NCBI GenBank assembly: GCA_034231615.1
Contig: CM067298.1
Location: 5,945,799-6,009,798, forward strand
From: Meghimatium bilineatum
Taxonomy: Eukaryota > Mollusca > Gastropoda > Stylommatophora > Philomycidae
DNA length: 64,000 bases
Direction of reading: 5' to 3'
The translations under genes were made by a program, and so were the position numbers. The notes under the pieces were generated by a model. The model had not been told where the DNA came from and did not search any database. It was given only the letters and a program-made list of their open reading frames with translations. Shown one piece after another: positions 1-9,989 of this stretch (its first letter is position 1; every line of letters starts with the position of its first letter).

Positions 1-65
1 TCCACCGCTATCACTAGTATCTGTTATAAAACACAAGACAAAAATATTAGTATCATCACCATGAA

Positions 66-125
66 ATTTGGTTAGTCTCAAGAATTTTTTTATTGTCCTC
101 TGGCTTCTTACTTAAATTTACTTGC
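66..125 (+). mobile_element. SINE-2 fragment (tRNA-related short repeat)
   Basis: This short stretch matches, in opposite orientation, the 3' side of the repeats at 38390-38775 and 52926-53305 (shared core 'ttagtctcaagaatttttt', then 'ttgtcctctggcttc'). Only about 55 bases of the element are present and the tRNA-like head is missing. It is a truncated, diverged copy. Confidence 0.55.
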
Positions 126-157
126 ACGAAATTTGATAGATTGTATTCCATTCAAGA

Positions 158-255
158 GCACACACAGATAGCTCAGTGGAGGAGGCAGTGAGAAATGGTG
201 GTGTAGGCATCTACATAGAATGGTTCAATGGAAAACAAACTTTAAAATCATTTTT
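158..255 (+). pseudogene. RNase H fragment of a LINE-A-like retrotransposon
   Basis: Read from the CAC codon at 161, the frame gives HTDSSVEEAVRNGGVGIYIE, which aligns with the start of the RNase H domain of the intact LINE at 1556-4912 (VYTDGSAQNAVRNGGAGVYI). The first catalytic Asp and the following beta-strand are visible. Similarity fades after about 25 codons and the rest of the domain is absent. It is a relic of a related but not identical element. Confidence 0.65.
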
Positions 256-302
256 GATCGGTTTTTCTATAATGAAATGTATTATAAAGTTTAATGTTGT
301 CA

Positions 303-695
303 TGTGACATACTCTTTCCAGAACATAGCCTCGTTATGAATCTCCTGAAATCCCAGTGATCTCTGGCAAGTTGTCCCGCCTCGTCTTACGACATGTGCAT
401 GCATTCCTCAATATCTCTTGTCCAACGATGTCTTTGTCAACCTTTACCTCCACTGGCTTCTATTGCCCCCTCCAACAACACTCTTTCCATGCCATTGTGT
501 CTCTTCACATCGCCGAAAAAACGCAACTTCCTTCTTAATATGGTGTTTAAAAGCCAGCCTTCTTGGATTTTGATTTTCTTAGCACGTCTTGATTGGTCTT
601 CCTTGCTGTCTATGGTACTCTCAGGACTCTCCTACAGCACTTAATTTTGAAAGCCTCTATTCTCTTGTCTGTAGTTTTATTTATTGTCCATGTTT
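303..695 (-). pseudogene. RTE-like LINE, C-terminal relic (RTE-G)
   Basis: On the minus strand the broken frame reads NKTTDKRIEAFKIKCCRRVLRVP followed by a degraded 'ARKTNQ' block and a 'GHIKRHDG'-equivalent region. This is the post-RT C-terminal region typical of RTE-type reverse transcriptases. The same region recurs at 30170-30625 (+) and 46672-47112 (-). Several stops and frameshifts make it non-functional. The element's 3' end is near 303, at the recurring 'tgtcacatgac' motif. Confidence 0.7.
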
Positions 696-1373
696 CTCAG
701 CAAGTCAAACGGGGTATTGAATATGACTATAACTAATATTATGATGGGAGGCATGTGATAAAGATGACAAAGGTAATGAAATATCAAGATAAATGCACTG
801 ATGACAATTTGATCACTAACTAAAATTATATTTGCATTACGCATTACAATTTATAGTTCGTTCTTTATCTCCTTGAATACTGTCACAATATATTCAGAAG
901 TTATTGTTTGCTTGTTTATTTTTATCCCCAGGAATTGCAAGCAATTTCCTCTTACTTCCTATGTGCAATGGGGTGGTTTCTCTGAGCTTTCATCCAGGAG
1001 ACTTCAGCTTTCTGCTTAGTCAAATGTCTATTGAAGAAACCTTCTTCTCTGAGATGGGTATATATGACGTGATGAGCTGATAAACTTGCCTTGGTCACCC
1101 ATTGTGTATCTTTCCTTCAACAAGGCATTTCACATCCAGCAACCTGTTTCTCATGTAGGAAGACCATTTCATTACCACCTTTCATGACCCAAGGTCCAAG
1201 ACCTAATTTCTTCTGTGTGAACTGTGTTGGGCAACAGTGAAAGTTAAATTAGACTCAGGGTTTATATACCATCCTAGGTGAGGTGCTGCTTCACCAGACA
1301 TGTTGGGAGTCAGGGATTTGACATATGCATTTCTCATGCACTCACCTCATCCGCTTGTGATGGTCTTTCAATC
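696..1373. repeat. 678-bp tandem duplication, copy 1 (empty site)
   Basis: This unit is repeated at once at 1374-1555 plus 4924-5420. Copy 2 is split by the LINE at 1556-4912. I see about three differences in the ~500 bp right of the insertion point and none in the ~180 bp left of it. The uninterrupted target 'atctccttgaatactg' lies at 867-882. The right part resembles a decayed reverse copy of the element at 50611-51851. Confidence 0.9.
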
Positions 1374-1544
1374 CTCAGCAAGTCAAACGGGGTATTGAAT
1401 ATGACTATAACTAATATTATGATGGGAGGCATGTGATAAAGATGACAAAGGTAATGAAATATCAAGATAAATGCACTGATGACAATTTGATCACTAACTA
1501 AAATTATATTTGCATTACGCATTACAATTTATAGTTCGTTCTTT

Positions 1545-1555
1545 ATCTCCTTGAA
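1545..1555. repeat. Target-site duplication, left (LINE-A)
   Basis: The 11-bp sequence atctccttgaa directly precedes the LINE and recurs directly after it at 4913-4923. The pre-insertion site is present once at 867-877 in the neighbouring duplicate, which confirms the boundaries. Confidence 0.93.
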
Positions 1556-1556
1556 C

Positions 1557-4500
1557 CCAAATGATAAACCATTGGCACTAGACACAATTCCAGACAAAGA
1601 AAGGCTTATGGTGTGTGGTGACTTCAACAGCCACTCTCAGAGCTGGGGCTATGATCATATCGACAAGAGAGGTGAGGAACTTGAGAGCTGGCAGGATGAA
1701 AATAATCTCATTCTTATTAACCAGCCAGCAGACTCACCAACCTTCTACTCGAGAGCATGGCACACCACCTCTACACCAGACCTGGCATTCTACTCACCAG
1801 GCCTGGAATGGAACATCACACGTGTCGTTGGAAAGCAGCTTGGGGGTAGTGACCACAGACCAGTATTTCTGGAAATTCACAATGAATATACCAAGGACAG
1901 CAGCACGCTCACTAGGTGGAACTATAAGAGGGCAGACTGGAAAATGTACCAGCATTTAACCAGTGTTCTAGCTAAGGACATGAACTTGGACAAAGACATC
2001 AATAGAGCAGTGAGTGAATTTAATAGATGTATACTACATGCTGCTAGTAAAACCATACCCAGGGGGGCACGCAAAAACTACAAACCCTACTGGAATGATG
2101 AACTGGAAAAGCTGCAAAATGAGATGGAAACATCTAGAAAGCAGGCCGAGAACAGACCTAGCCAAGAACATCACAACAAATATCAGCAAACAAAGGCTAA
2201 ATTTCAAAGAGCCAAGTTACAAGCCAGACGGAGCAGCTGGAAAGAAAAAACAGAGTCGCTGAACCTAGAAAGAGATACTAGGAAATTATGGAAACTTGTA
2301 AAACAACTAAATGATGACGGTACAGGGAGAAATACCAAGATCACACTTTATAAAGATAGAAACATTTTAACAGGTAAACATGCAGCTGATTACTTTGCAG
2401 ATTCCTTTGCAGAAGACAATAACGTCAAAGTCAGCCCAGACAAACAACAGGAGGTTCGAGAGAACCAGCAAAACATTGGACAAGGTGAACCTATACCTGA
2501 AGTCATGGAGGCACCAATCACAATGAGAGAACTGGAGCATGCAATATCCAAATTGAAAATGAAAAAGTCCCCTGGAGCTGATGGAGTGTCCAATGAAATG
2601 ATTAGAAACCTGGGAAGTGCAGCAAGAGCAAATCTACTGCAGATCTTTAACACAAGCTGGTCCACAGGTAATGTACCACAGGCGTGGAGAGAAGCAATAA
2701 TGATACCACTCCTCAAATCAGGAAAAGATGGCAACACAGTCTCCAACTACAGGCCCATCAGCCTCACAAGCTGTCTATGTAAAACAATGGAACGCATTAT
2801 CAATCTTAGGATGCAGTGGTACCTTGAAAGTGAAAACCTTCTGGTATCACAGCAAGCAGGTTTCAGACAGTGCTACTCTACTGAAGATCAGGCAACCTAC
2901 CTCTCCCAAGAGATTGAGGATGCCTTCCAAGAAAAGAAACTGGTACTAGCAGCATGGATAGACCTCAGGAAAGCATTTGATAAGGTCTGGAAAGAAGGGC
3001 TCCTAAAGAAATTGCGAAATTGCAGGGTTAGCTCAAGAATGTATAAATGGGTAAAAGCATACCTGCATAATAGAAGAGCCAGGGTACAATTAGATGGTCG
3101 CAAGAGCAAGAAAGTTCTACTGCGTCATGGAGTCCCCCAGGGAGGAGTCCTGTCACCCACACTTTTCTTGGTTTACATCAATGACCTAGTTGCTGAACTA
3201 CCTCACGGGATCAAAGTGGCAATGTATACTGACGACCTGGTGATCTGGTGCACGGAAGAACATGCAACAGTGGCCACTAAACAAATACAAAGAGCTATCG
3301 ATGCCCTAACCTTATGGGCTAATAGATGGTGCGTCAGCATTAACACAGATAAGTGCAGCACTACACTCTTTACCCTCTCACCAAAACAAAAAGCTGGTCA
3401 TATCAAGATAGATGGAGAGCTCTTGAAAGAAGACAAACAACCCACATACCTCGGAGTTACTTTTGATGATAAGCTGACATGGAAGCAGCACATAAACAAA
3501 GCAACAACAAAAGCCAGGAGGAAGCTAGCTATCCTGAGAAAACTAAGTGGAACCACATGGGGAGCCAGTGGAAATATACTCAGTAAAGTTTACCAGCAAG
3601 GCATAAGACCACACCTGGAATACGGTTCAGCTGCGTGGTGTCCTGCATCAAACACCACATTACAAGATCTAGATAAAGTGCAAAACCAGGCACTTAGAAT
3701 AATGTTGGGAGCAATGAAATCAACACCCATAGCAGAGATGCAGAAAATGGGAAGAATGCAAACACTTGGCGAACGCAGAGACACAAAAGTACTAATTCAA
3801 GCAGAAAAGTTTCAGTGTATGCCAAGTCATCCAATGAAGGAAAGATTCCAAAATCTAGCAATGGGACGACTGAAAAGGAGCAGCTTTATCCATCAAGCTA
3901 AACGACTCCGTAGACAACTTACAGACCTACCTGAAGTTGGCAGCCCCTTAAGGTCTGTACCAGAGCAAACCCCGTGGAGTGAAAGCCATGGAATGCCAAT
4001 ATACATTCAGACCCATGTGAAAGGAATACTAAGCGAGGACGAACAGAACAGTGTGCAGCGAATGACAATCACCCTCAGTTTCCTGGATGAGGAATATCCA
4101 CAAGATATATGGGTCAGAGTGTACACAGATGGGTCAGCACAGAATGCTGTGAGGAATGGAGGTGCAGGTGTATATATAGAATATCCACACAAGCCTAGAG
4201 ATACAATCAGAACACAGACAGGAAAATTCTGCAATAATTATGATGCAGAAATCCAGGCAATTAGTGTGGCAGCTAAAAAACTGCTGAACTCCAACTCTGA
4301 CCTACAGCCTGTGGTATTCCTGACAGATGCAAGGTCAGTGCTTCAAGCTCTCCAGTCTGGAAAACTAACAGACTTAAAAAAACTACTTAGCGAATTGTCT
4401 TACCAGTATAGGGTAACCATGCAGTGGATACCCTCTCACTGTGGAATACCAGGAAATGAAAAAGCAGACCAACTGGCTAAGGAAGGTGCTGCCGAAGACC

Positions 4501-4874
4501 AACCAGATATACCAATCACCTACCATCAGAAAAAACAGATGATAAAGTCAATAAGAAAGCCACAAACACCAACACAAGATGACTATCACAATATGAACAG
4601 ATCAGAACAAGTTATAATTCTACGTCTCAGAACAGGACACAACCGACTCCGCAGTCACATGTATACAAAGTTCAAAATTGGCAACACGGCCATGTGTACA
4701 TGTGGACAGGCAGCACAGAGTGCCAAACATATACTTCAAGAGTGTTCTGAGCATGAAACGCTGAGGCAGACATATTGGCCAGAGGAAACAACACTGGAAT
4801 CAAAACTCTATGGGACACTGTATGAACTACAAAAGACAGTGAGTTTTATTAAGGAGACAGAATTACAGATATAG
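1557..4874 (+). CDS. LINE-A ORF2 (partial): endonuclease / reverse transcriptase / RNase H polyprotein
   Basis: One uninterrupted frame of about 1106 codons runs from the truncation point to TAG at 4872-4874 (open from 1551, where host DNA adds two codons; residue 1 is counted there). The first visible block is the C-terminal half of an APE-type endonuclease: GDFN at residues 23-26 and SDHRP at 100-104. The linker is followed by a reverse transcriptase with PGADGVSNEM, NYRPISLTS, GVPQGGVLSPTLF and the catalytic box YTDD at 559-562, where Y/FADD is usual. An RNase H domain follows with the full catalytic set visible: D860 (TDGS), E900 (YDAEIQA), D926 (LTDAR), H963 (SHCG) and D973 (KADQLA). The C-terminus has a Cys/His cluster (CTCGQAAQSAKHILQEC). 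The enzyme would nick target DNA and copy its RNA in the nucleus. Lacking its natural start and promoter, this copy is probably immobile, but the absence of any stop or frameshift shows the insertion is young. Confidence 0.93.
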   Translation, partial: PNDKPLALDTIPDKERLMVCGDFNSHSQSWGYDHIDKRGEELESWQDENNLILINQPADSPTFYSRAWHTTSTPDLAFYSPGLEWNITRVVGKQLGGSDHRPVFLEIHNEYTKDSSTLTRWNYKRADWKMYQHLTSVLAKDMNLDKDINRAVSEFNRCILHAASKTIPRGARKNYKPYWNDELEKLQNEMETSRKQAENRPSQEHHNKYQQTKAKFQRAKLQARRSSWKEKTESLNLERDTRKLWKLVKQLNDDGTGRNTKITLYKDRNILTGKHAADYFADSFAEDNNVKVSPDKQQEVRENQQNIGQGEPIPEVMEAPITMRELEHAISKLKMKKSPGADGVSNEMIRNLGSAARANLLQIFNTSWSTGNVPQAWREAIMIPLLKSGKDGNTVSNYRPISLTSCLCKTMERIINLRMQWYLESENLLVSQQAGFRQCYSTEDQATYLSQEIEDAFQEKKLVLAAWIDLRKAFDKVWKEGLLKKLRNCRVSSRMYKWVKAYLHNRRARVQLDGRKSKKVLLRHGVPQGGVLSPTLFLVYINDLVAELPHGIKVAMYTDDLVIWCTEEHATVATKQIQRAIDALTLWANRWCVSINTDKCSTTLFTLSPKQKAGHIKIDGELLKEDKQPTYLGVTFDDKLTWKQHINKATTKARRKLAILRKLSGTTWGASGNILSKVYQQGIRPHLEYGSAAWCPASNTTLQDLDKVQNQALRIMLGAMKSTPIAEMQKMGRMQTLGERRDTKVLIQAEKFQCMPSHPMKERFQNLAMGRLKRSSFIHQAKRLRRQLTDLPEVGSPLRSVPEQTPWSESHGMPIYIQTHVKGILSEDEQNSVQRMTITLSFLDEEYPQDIWVRVYTDGSAQNAVRNGGAGVYIEYPHKPRDTIRTQTGKFCNNYDAEIQAISVAAKKLLNSNSDLQPVVFLTDARSVLQALQSGKLTDLKKLLSELSYQYRVTMQWIPSHCGIPGNEKADQLAKEGAAEDQPDIPITYHQKKQMIKSIRKPQTPTQDDYHNMNRSEQVIILRLRTGHNRLRSHMYTKFKIGNTAMCTCGQAAQSAKHILQECSEHETLRQTYWPEETTLESKLYGTLYELQKTVSFIKETELQI

Positions 4875-4912
4875 ACATGTTTCAAGTGAACGAAAGAAGA
4901 AGAAGAAGAAGA
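4875..4912 (+). other. LINE-A 3' UTR and (AAG)n tail
   Basis: Only 38 nt separate the stop codon from the TSD. The segment reads acatgtttcaagtgaacg and then a GAA/AAG run. The motif GTTT-(c/g)A-(ag)tGAACGAA before the (GAA)n run is nearly the same as the ends of the short D/E elements elsewhere in the window. Confidence 0.85.
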
Positions 4913-4923
4913 ATCTCCTTGAA
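4913..4923. repeat. Target-site duplication, right (LINE-A)
   Basis: Second copy of atctccttgaa. Host sequence resumes with 'tactgtcac', exactly as in the empty site at 878. Confidence 0.93.
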
Positions 4924-5539
4924 TACTGTCACAATATATTCAGAAGTTATTGTTTGCTTGTTTATTTTTATCCCCAGGAATTGCAAGCAATTTCCTCTTA
5001 CTTCCTATGTGCAATGGGGTGGTTTCTCTGAGCTTTCATCCAGGAGACTTCAGCTTTCTGCTTAGTCAAATGTCTATTGAAGAAGCCTTCTTCTCTGAGA
5101 TGGGTATATATGACGTGACGAGCTGATAAACTTGCCTTGGTCACCCATTGTGTATCTTTCCTTCAACAAGGCATTTCACATCCAGCAACCTGTTTCTCAT
5201 GTAGGAAGACCATTTCATTACCACCTTTCATGACCCAAGGTCCAAGACCTAATTTCTTCTGTGTGAACTGTGATGGGCAACAGTGAAAGTTAAATTAGAC
5301 TCAGGGTTTATATACCATCCTAGGTGAGGTGCTGCTTCACCAGACATGTTGGGAGTCAGGGATTTGACATATGCATTTCTCATGCACTCACCTCATCCGC
5401 TTGTGATGGTCTTTCAATCCATCACCAGGCTAGGCCTGTGTTTAAACTCTTCACCACTGTGTTTATCACCCAAAGAAGTAGGTAGTTACGCTTATTTCGG
5501 ATGAGGAGCTTTGCAGTCGGTGAACAAATCTTGTGAAAG

Positions 5540-5885
5540 AAAGACATCATTCCTCTGTGTACACTTGGGTACTGAACCCAAATTTCTCTTTATTAACCAT
5601 GTTGCACAACAGTGACAGATGGGTTAGACTGGGTTTGCTATGTCCTCAAACAAAAACAAGGACGTGCCCATCTACATTGCTCACAGTGGATGTGTTAATG
5701 CAGTGATGTCTGAGATATTTCTATTCTTTTTGCAGGCAGTTCTCATTCCATCTACGGCCTCCACATCCACAGCACAATCCTCAAAAATGTTGGCCAGGAA
5801 TACAGAATGAGCTATTTCTGTTTCCAAGATGCACCATGTGGAGGTACTTTTGGGAACTTATCTGCTAACCATGGGACTGTGCAAG
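5540..5885 (-). mobile_element. Decayed reverse copy of the 1.24-kb (CAAA)n element
   Basis: The segments 'ttgggtactgaacc', 'acagtgacagatgggttagactggg' (shortened here to its conserved ends) and 'tttctgtttccaagatgcaccatgtggaggtac' recur in reverse orientation inside the insertion at 50611-51851, in the same order. The match is patchy. The part nearest 5885 is best and corresponds to the left end of that element. The flank 900-1374 shows weaker similarity of the same kind. Confidence 0.5.
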
Positions 5886-6125
5886 AGCAATGTGGTACCC
5901 TGTTAATACCTCAGTTAAGAGCAATGTGGTACCCTGTTAATACCTCAGTTAAGAGCAATGTGGTACCCTGTTAATACCTCAGTTAAGAGCAATGTGGTAC
6001 CCTGTTAATACCTCAGTTAAGAGCAATGTGGTACCCTGTTAATACCTCAGTTAAGAGCAATAAGGTACCCTGTTAATAACTCAGTTAAGAGCAATGTTTT
6101 ACCTTGTTAATACTGCAGTAAAAAG
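5884..6125. repeat. 34-bp minisatellite (about 7 copies)
   Basis: The unit gagcaatgtggtaccctgtt + aatacctcagttaa is repeated nearly perfectly five times and then degenerates. It starts exactly where similarity to the (CAAA)n element ends. Confidence 0.93.
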
Positions 6126-6440
6126 TTTGTGGTACCTGTTATTACCTTCTGTAATACCTCAGAAGCTATTATAAAAATGGAATATTTATTGACTTAACTG
6201 GTATAAAGATTTTTATCTAAGTAGCAGTTTTATTGGCTCCTCAGTAATAATGAGTTACTCCTAAAATATTTATCTCTGTATCTATGTTAGGGTGTGAAAA
6301 TGATCCACTTAGATCTATCAACTGTGCCGGTAAGCTAGTAAAATTTCCATTTCTATTGCGGATTTCACATATTTTAAAGCACAACAGGAAAATTCTAATT
6401 GAAATAAAACGTTACTGCTCATATGATCTTTCTGTTTAAT
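6126..6440. other. No gene seen
   Basis: AT-rich sequence without a convincing ORF or repeat. Confidence 0.5.
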
Positions 6441-6457
6441 TATTTTGTAAATTCATT

Positions 6458-6700
6458 TTGTTATCTTGTGAAAATTGGAGAAATGCAGCAGCTCAACAGT
6501 GGAGAGTAGCTAGAAAGTCACGGATAGACCAAGACCCGTCTACAGTGGTCATTCCATGCCCGAATTGTCCAAGGACATTTACAGCTCGAATAGGGCTTAT
6601 TAGCCATCTACGCACTCATAATCAAGGACATAACTCTAATTGAATTTTCAAAAGTGGATGTAACAAATGATCATCATCACTTGTGATGGACGAACAACAT
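6458..6700 (+). pseudogene. 3' end of a C2H2-finger-tailed LINE
   Basis: The frame reads ENWRNAAAQQWRVARKSRID, then CPNCPRTFTARIGLISHLRTH and a stop at 6641-6643. A single C2H2-like finger of the form CxxC..FxARIGLxSHxxTH at the extreme C-terminus is a hallmark of a widespread group of animal endonuclease/RT LINEs. The rest of the ORF is absent (5' truncation). After the stop come 'gatcatcatcac' and 'gtgatggacgaac', typical of this family's 3' end. Related ends lie at 28788-28981 (-) and 40491-41056 (-). Confidence 0.8.
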
Positions 6701-7030
6701 ACATATTTTGTAAATTCTTAGTTGTCATTTTTCATTTATTTTTAAATATTCCTATGATTTTGTTTTCCAATTTCTGTTGATTAAATTTAATACTAACCAT
6801 CACTTGTAGAACAAATAATCCGTTGAGTTGTTTTATACTCCAAGATTCTTGACGAGATCGTGTAGAGAAGAAATGATGTTTCAGAGTTGGAGAACCAGTC
6901 TTCCTCTTCCTCCTCTTCAAATTCATCTACTATAGTTTTTGCCAGTTTTATTGTTGATTTCAAGGATCTGATATTAAAAAATGTATGTTATTATAATCCT
7001 ATAAATGTTTATTAAATGTCTATCTGAATA
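6700..7030. other. No gene seen
   Basis: AT-rich spacer; the short minus-strand frame at 6732-6926 has no recognisable features. Confidence 0.5.
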
Positions 7031-7034
7031 GTAT

Positions 7035-7640
7035 TAAAACAGATTCAACAATTCAAATATTTAGGTACAGCGATTACAGCAGATGGAAGAAGTTAAACAG
7101 AAATAATAAACACAATAGGGCAGGCAAAAACAACATTCAGAAAAATGGAAAATATATTGTGTAATATGATCTTGTCATTAGAGGTGAGAAAGAGAGTTCT
7201 GCAGTGCTATATAACTCCTATACTAACATATGGATGCAAGTCTTGGACTATAAACAAACTGGAAAGTTGGAAATTAGAAGCAATAGAGATGTGACTCTAC
7301 AGAAGAATGCTGAGAATACCATGGACTGCCAGAAAAACTAACGTGAAGGTGTTTAAGAGTCAAATATGAAACGGAGGTTAATCAATAATATAAGAAAAAG
7401 GCAATCTTCATTTTTTTACCACTTCATGAGACAGGGAGGTTTTGAGAACAGTCACAACAGGTAAGATTAAAGGCAACAGAGACAATGGACGACAATGTGA
7501 GAAAATATTAGACAGTTTGACAACCTGGTACGGCAGGGAAACAACAATGATCTTGATACATAATGCTAGAGATATAGAGCTGTGGAGAGCCATGATCGCC
7601 TATGCCAGCTGGCATGGCACCTGATGATGATCTGAATTCC
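7035..7640 (+). pseudogene. RTE-like LINE, RT thumb and C-terminal relic (RTE-G)
   Basis: Broken frames give IQQFKYLGTAITADGR, IGQAKTTFRKMENILCNMIL, RVLQCYITPILTYGCKSWTI, AIEM*LYRRMLRIPWTARKTN and, in a later frame, GKIKGNRDNGRQCEKILDSL and WRAMIAYASWHGT with a stop at 7622-7624. This is the conserved block after the RT active site of RTE elements. It ends with 'tgatgatgatc', the (TGA)n tail shared by many fragments in this window. Internal stops and frameshifts make it dead. Confidence 0.85.
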
Positions 7641-7935
7641 AGAGTTATTTTTTCTTGAATGCAAATAATAAAATTTGACTTTCCCAATCATGTCATAAAA
7701 TATGAGAAATGAGTGCTTAAAACATGATCATATTTCATCTCAAATACATCTTTACATTACAGCTAGACTGCAATCACCAATGTGATGCAGCAACACAAAA
7801 ATTGAGCTAGAAATTGTAACACAGCAATCTGCCATGTATGTCATAAAAGATAACTAAGAATGAATTAAGGTCAAGAATGTGAATGTGTCTGGTCCCACTA
7901 AAACAGATATCACAGCAAAATTGAGTCATTACACA
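7641..7935. other. No gene seen
   Basis: AT-rich spacer without recognisable features. Confidence 0.45.
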
Positions 7936-8003
7936 ATGTATTCAGTTCTCATTACACAATACATTCAGTTCTCATTACACAATACATTCAGTTCTCATTA
8001 CTA
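7936..8003. repeat. 22-bp tandem repeat (3 copies)
   Basis: Unit 'ttcagttctcattacacaataca', about three copies. Confidence 0.8.
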
Positions 8004-8149
8004 TATCCTAACTGGGAGGAGTTTAAGAATGAATGCAGAAGATGAAGAAAAAAAGAAGATGAAAAAAAATGATGCATGTTATGACTAAGTAGTATAATGA
8101 TATCATGTTCTTTCCTAGGAGCCAGACCTACATATTTTGCAGGATGTGA

Positions 8150-8750
8150 AGCGAAAGATATTTCTTCTTTCTTTTCTTTTTTTGTTTTATACCCCTTTAT
8201 GCCTTGCAGTGTCAGGGGTAGAAGAGTTCTATGGAGATGGCTTTTTTGTGTGCTTCATATATGTTTGTTTTCACTGAGTCTTTTATTTCTGTAATCCATC
8301 ATTGGCAAAGTCTGCACCTGGCTTTGTACCCATCATGTCTGTATAGTAATACTTTTTGAGGGGCACTGTCTGATGGTTGTCTGGAAGCATGTGAAAACCA
8401 CTTAATCTTTTGTATCTTATGTAATTCAGGATTGGCATTGTGTTTGTTAGTCTTCTGATGTTTTCATTCCTGATTCTGTCTCTTATTGTTACTCCAAGGA
8501 TTCTACATAGACAAGTCATTTCTATTGTAGCAAGTTTTCTTTTGGATTTTGTTGTTAGTGTCCATATTTGACATTGGTAGCATAGTGATGGTACGATGAT
8601 AATTTTATATAGTGCTGTTTTGGTGTTGATGCTCACATATTTGTTTTTGAAAATAGAAGACATCTGCCCCAAGACCCAGTATGCTATGTTGCATCTATGT
8701 TGGATTACTCTGATGTTTTTCCCATTCACTGGGAAATGAAAAGATAGCAA
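8150..8750 (-). pseudogene. RTE-like LINE, C-terminal relic (RTE-M)
   Basis: The 155-codon minus frame 8283-8750 contains RCNIAYWVLGQMSSIFKNKY, TALYKIIIVPSLCYQCQIWT and IEMTCLCRILGVTIRDRIRN, the RTE post-RT region. It then degenerates. The 3' end (8150-8283) carries 'RTLLPL-LQGIK'-equivalent sequence that recurs at 9400-9605 and 9990-10085. The start Met at 8750 is only a chance ATG; upstream domains are missing. Confidence 0.8.
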
Positions 8751-9220
8751 AGCATAATAAAAAAAGTTATTCTTTCACTAGCATTAAATACTAAACACCA
8801 ACCCAGTCTTTATTATTTGCCTACTAGCTCAATCTGCTTTTTAACAGTTCAGTTCAGTTCAGTTAATCTAGCAGCGTAGTACATTAAGATCATAGTATGT
8901 CCCCCGTTTTTGTATCTTTGGATCTGGGAACACCTTCCAACAGTAACAATGAATTTATCAGTTGAACTACAATTATGGCAGCCATTTTGTAACTAGGAAT
9001 AAAGTGGTAGAGGGACATCACAAATTACTAAAACTTTCGGATCTGTGCAGATTTCTTAAAAAGTGTGATATGTAGGCATGTGCTCCTACTAAAGAACCTT
9101 ATTTCATTCCTTCGATAACAGTTACCATGTTGTGCCGACGTTGGGCTTAAACTAGTTATGGGCTCATGTGGGTGGGTGGAACAACAAAGAAACCTGTCAC
9201 AAGGGCCAGAGTTGTGTCCT
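8751..9220. other. No gene; short dispersed repeat at about 8970-9100
   Basis: The stretch 'ccattttgta...gacatcacaaattact' to 'gcacagattt' is similar to 13965-14090, so it is a diverged dispersed repeat of unknown type. The rest shows nothing recognisable apart from a CAGTT run at 8847. Confidence 0.45.
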
Positions 9221-9224
9221 GATG

Positions 9225-9352
9225 TTGACATCTGTTTCTGCAACATTAGACTCGAAACACCATCGAGTCGAATGGCTGCTGGAACAGAGGGCGGAGTACT
9301 TATGGGAATGCCCCATGTGCCGTGAGGCCAGTTTCTAATCAAGAATCAAGAA
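9225..9352 (+). pseudogene. 3' end of LINE-H
   Basis: The segment 'gaacagagggcggagtact' + 'tatgggaatgccccatgtgc' + 'ctaatcaagaatcaagaa' recurs at 18085-18195 and 37300-37490. In the least damaged copy it encodes LTERQEEHIWECHQCCDA, a Cys-rich terminus like those following RNase H in I-type LINEs. Only this 3' end is present. Confidence 0.6.
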
Positions 9353-9399
9353 TTCTTCAGATTTTTGTGAACATCTACATTCTTGTTTTACTCATCATG

Positions 9400-9605
9400 T
9401 ATTATGCTGCAATGCTATACAGGCATGATGGATGCAAAGCCAGCAACAGATCATGTAAAAGATGGATTACAGAAATAAGAAACCACATAAACAAACACAT
9501 ATAAAGAACACAAAGAGGCTATCTCTAGAACTCTTCTTCCGCTGATGCTGCAAGGCATAAAGGATGAAGTCAAAAAGATGAAAGAAGTGTTATGTTGTGT
9601 TCTTA
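9400..9605 (+). pseudogene. RTE-M LINE 3' end
   Basis: Frames read KPATDHVKDGLQK and KRWITEIRNHINKHI, then HKEAISRTLLPLMLQGIKDE. They match the minus-strand copy at 8150-8750 (KPGADFANDGLQK). One frameshift lies between the two blocks. The two copies form an inverted pair about 700 bp apart. Confidence 0.7.
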
Positions 9606-9985
9606 ATAAAGCACTTTTGGTTGAAATATCATACTGCTTGTTATTGTGAGTGATACCAATTATTAGCAAAACGTAATTACCCTGTTTCATGTTTTGCTAT
9701 AATTATTTTCTGTTTCTCATTATTCATGCTGTTTAATTTTCATTCCCTGAATTTGAAAGAAGCAAAAGTTTATTCATAAAACTTACGAACAAATATTTCC
9801 ACTTGCACTATTACTCTGTCCAAAACTTTCTAGCATCGTCAAAAAGAATGCACTCTCCACTTGGATAATCGAATAAATATCAAATTCTGAGGAGTAAACC
9901 ATAAACACACATACATTTTAAAACATTAATTTTTCATTTTCTATTTTAAACTTTTGCATTTTTTGTCAAAATTTTGCTAGTTACC
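9606..9985. other. No gene seen
   Basis: AT-rich spacer without recognisable features. Confidence 0.45.
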
Positions 9986-9989
9986 ACAC

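Larger units (their letters stand above)
1556..4912 (+). mobile_element. LINE-A: 5'-truncated non-LTR retrotransposon with RNase H
   Basis: This is a 3357-bp insertion flanked by 11-bp TSDs. It begins inside the endonuclease domain, so the 5' UTR, any ORF1 and the N-terminal half of the endonuclease are missing. That is the usual result of incomplete target-primed reverse transcription. It ends with a short 3' UTR and an (AAG)n tail of about five units. Domain order (endonuclease, RT, RNase H, Cys/His C-terminus) places it in the I/Jockey-like group that carries RNase H. Degraded relatives lie at 31335-31640, 35310-36965, 49420-49690 and 49745-49890. Confidence 0.95.
1374..5420. repeat. 678-bp tandem duplication, copy 2 (split by LINE-A)
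   Basis: Copy 2 of the unit begins at 'ctcagcaagtcaaacgg' (1374) and ends at 'ctttcaatcc' (5420), with LINE-A inserted between. After 5420 the sequence is unique, while copy 1 runs straight into copy 2. Near identity means a very recent event, or two haplotypes joined in the assembly, one with and one without the insertion. Confidence 0.85.
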
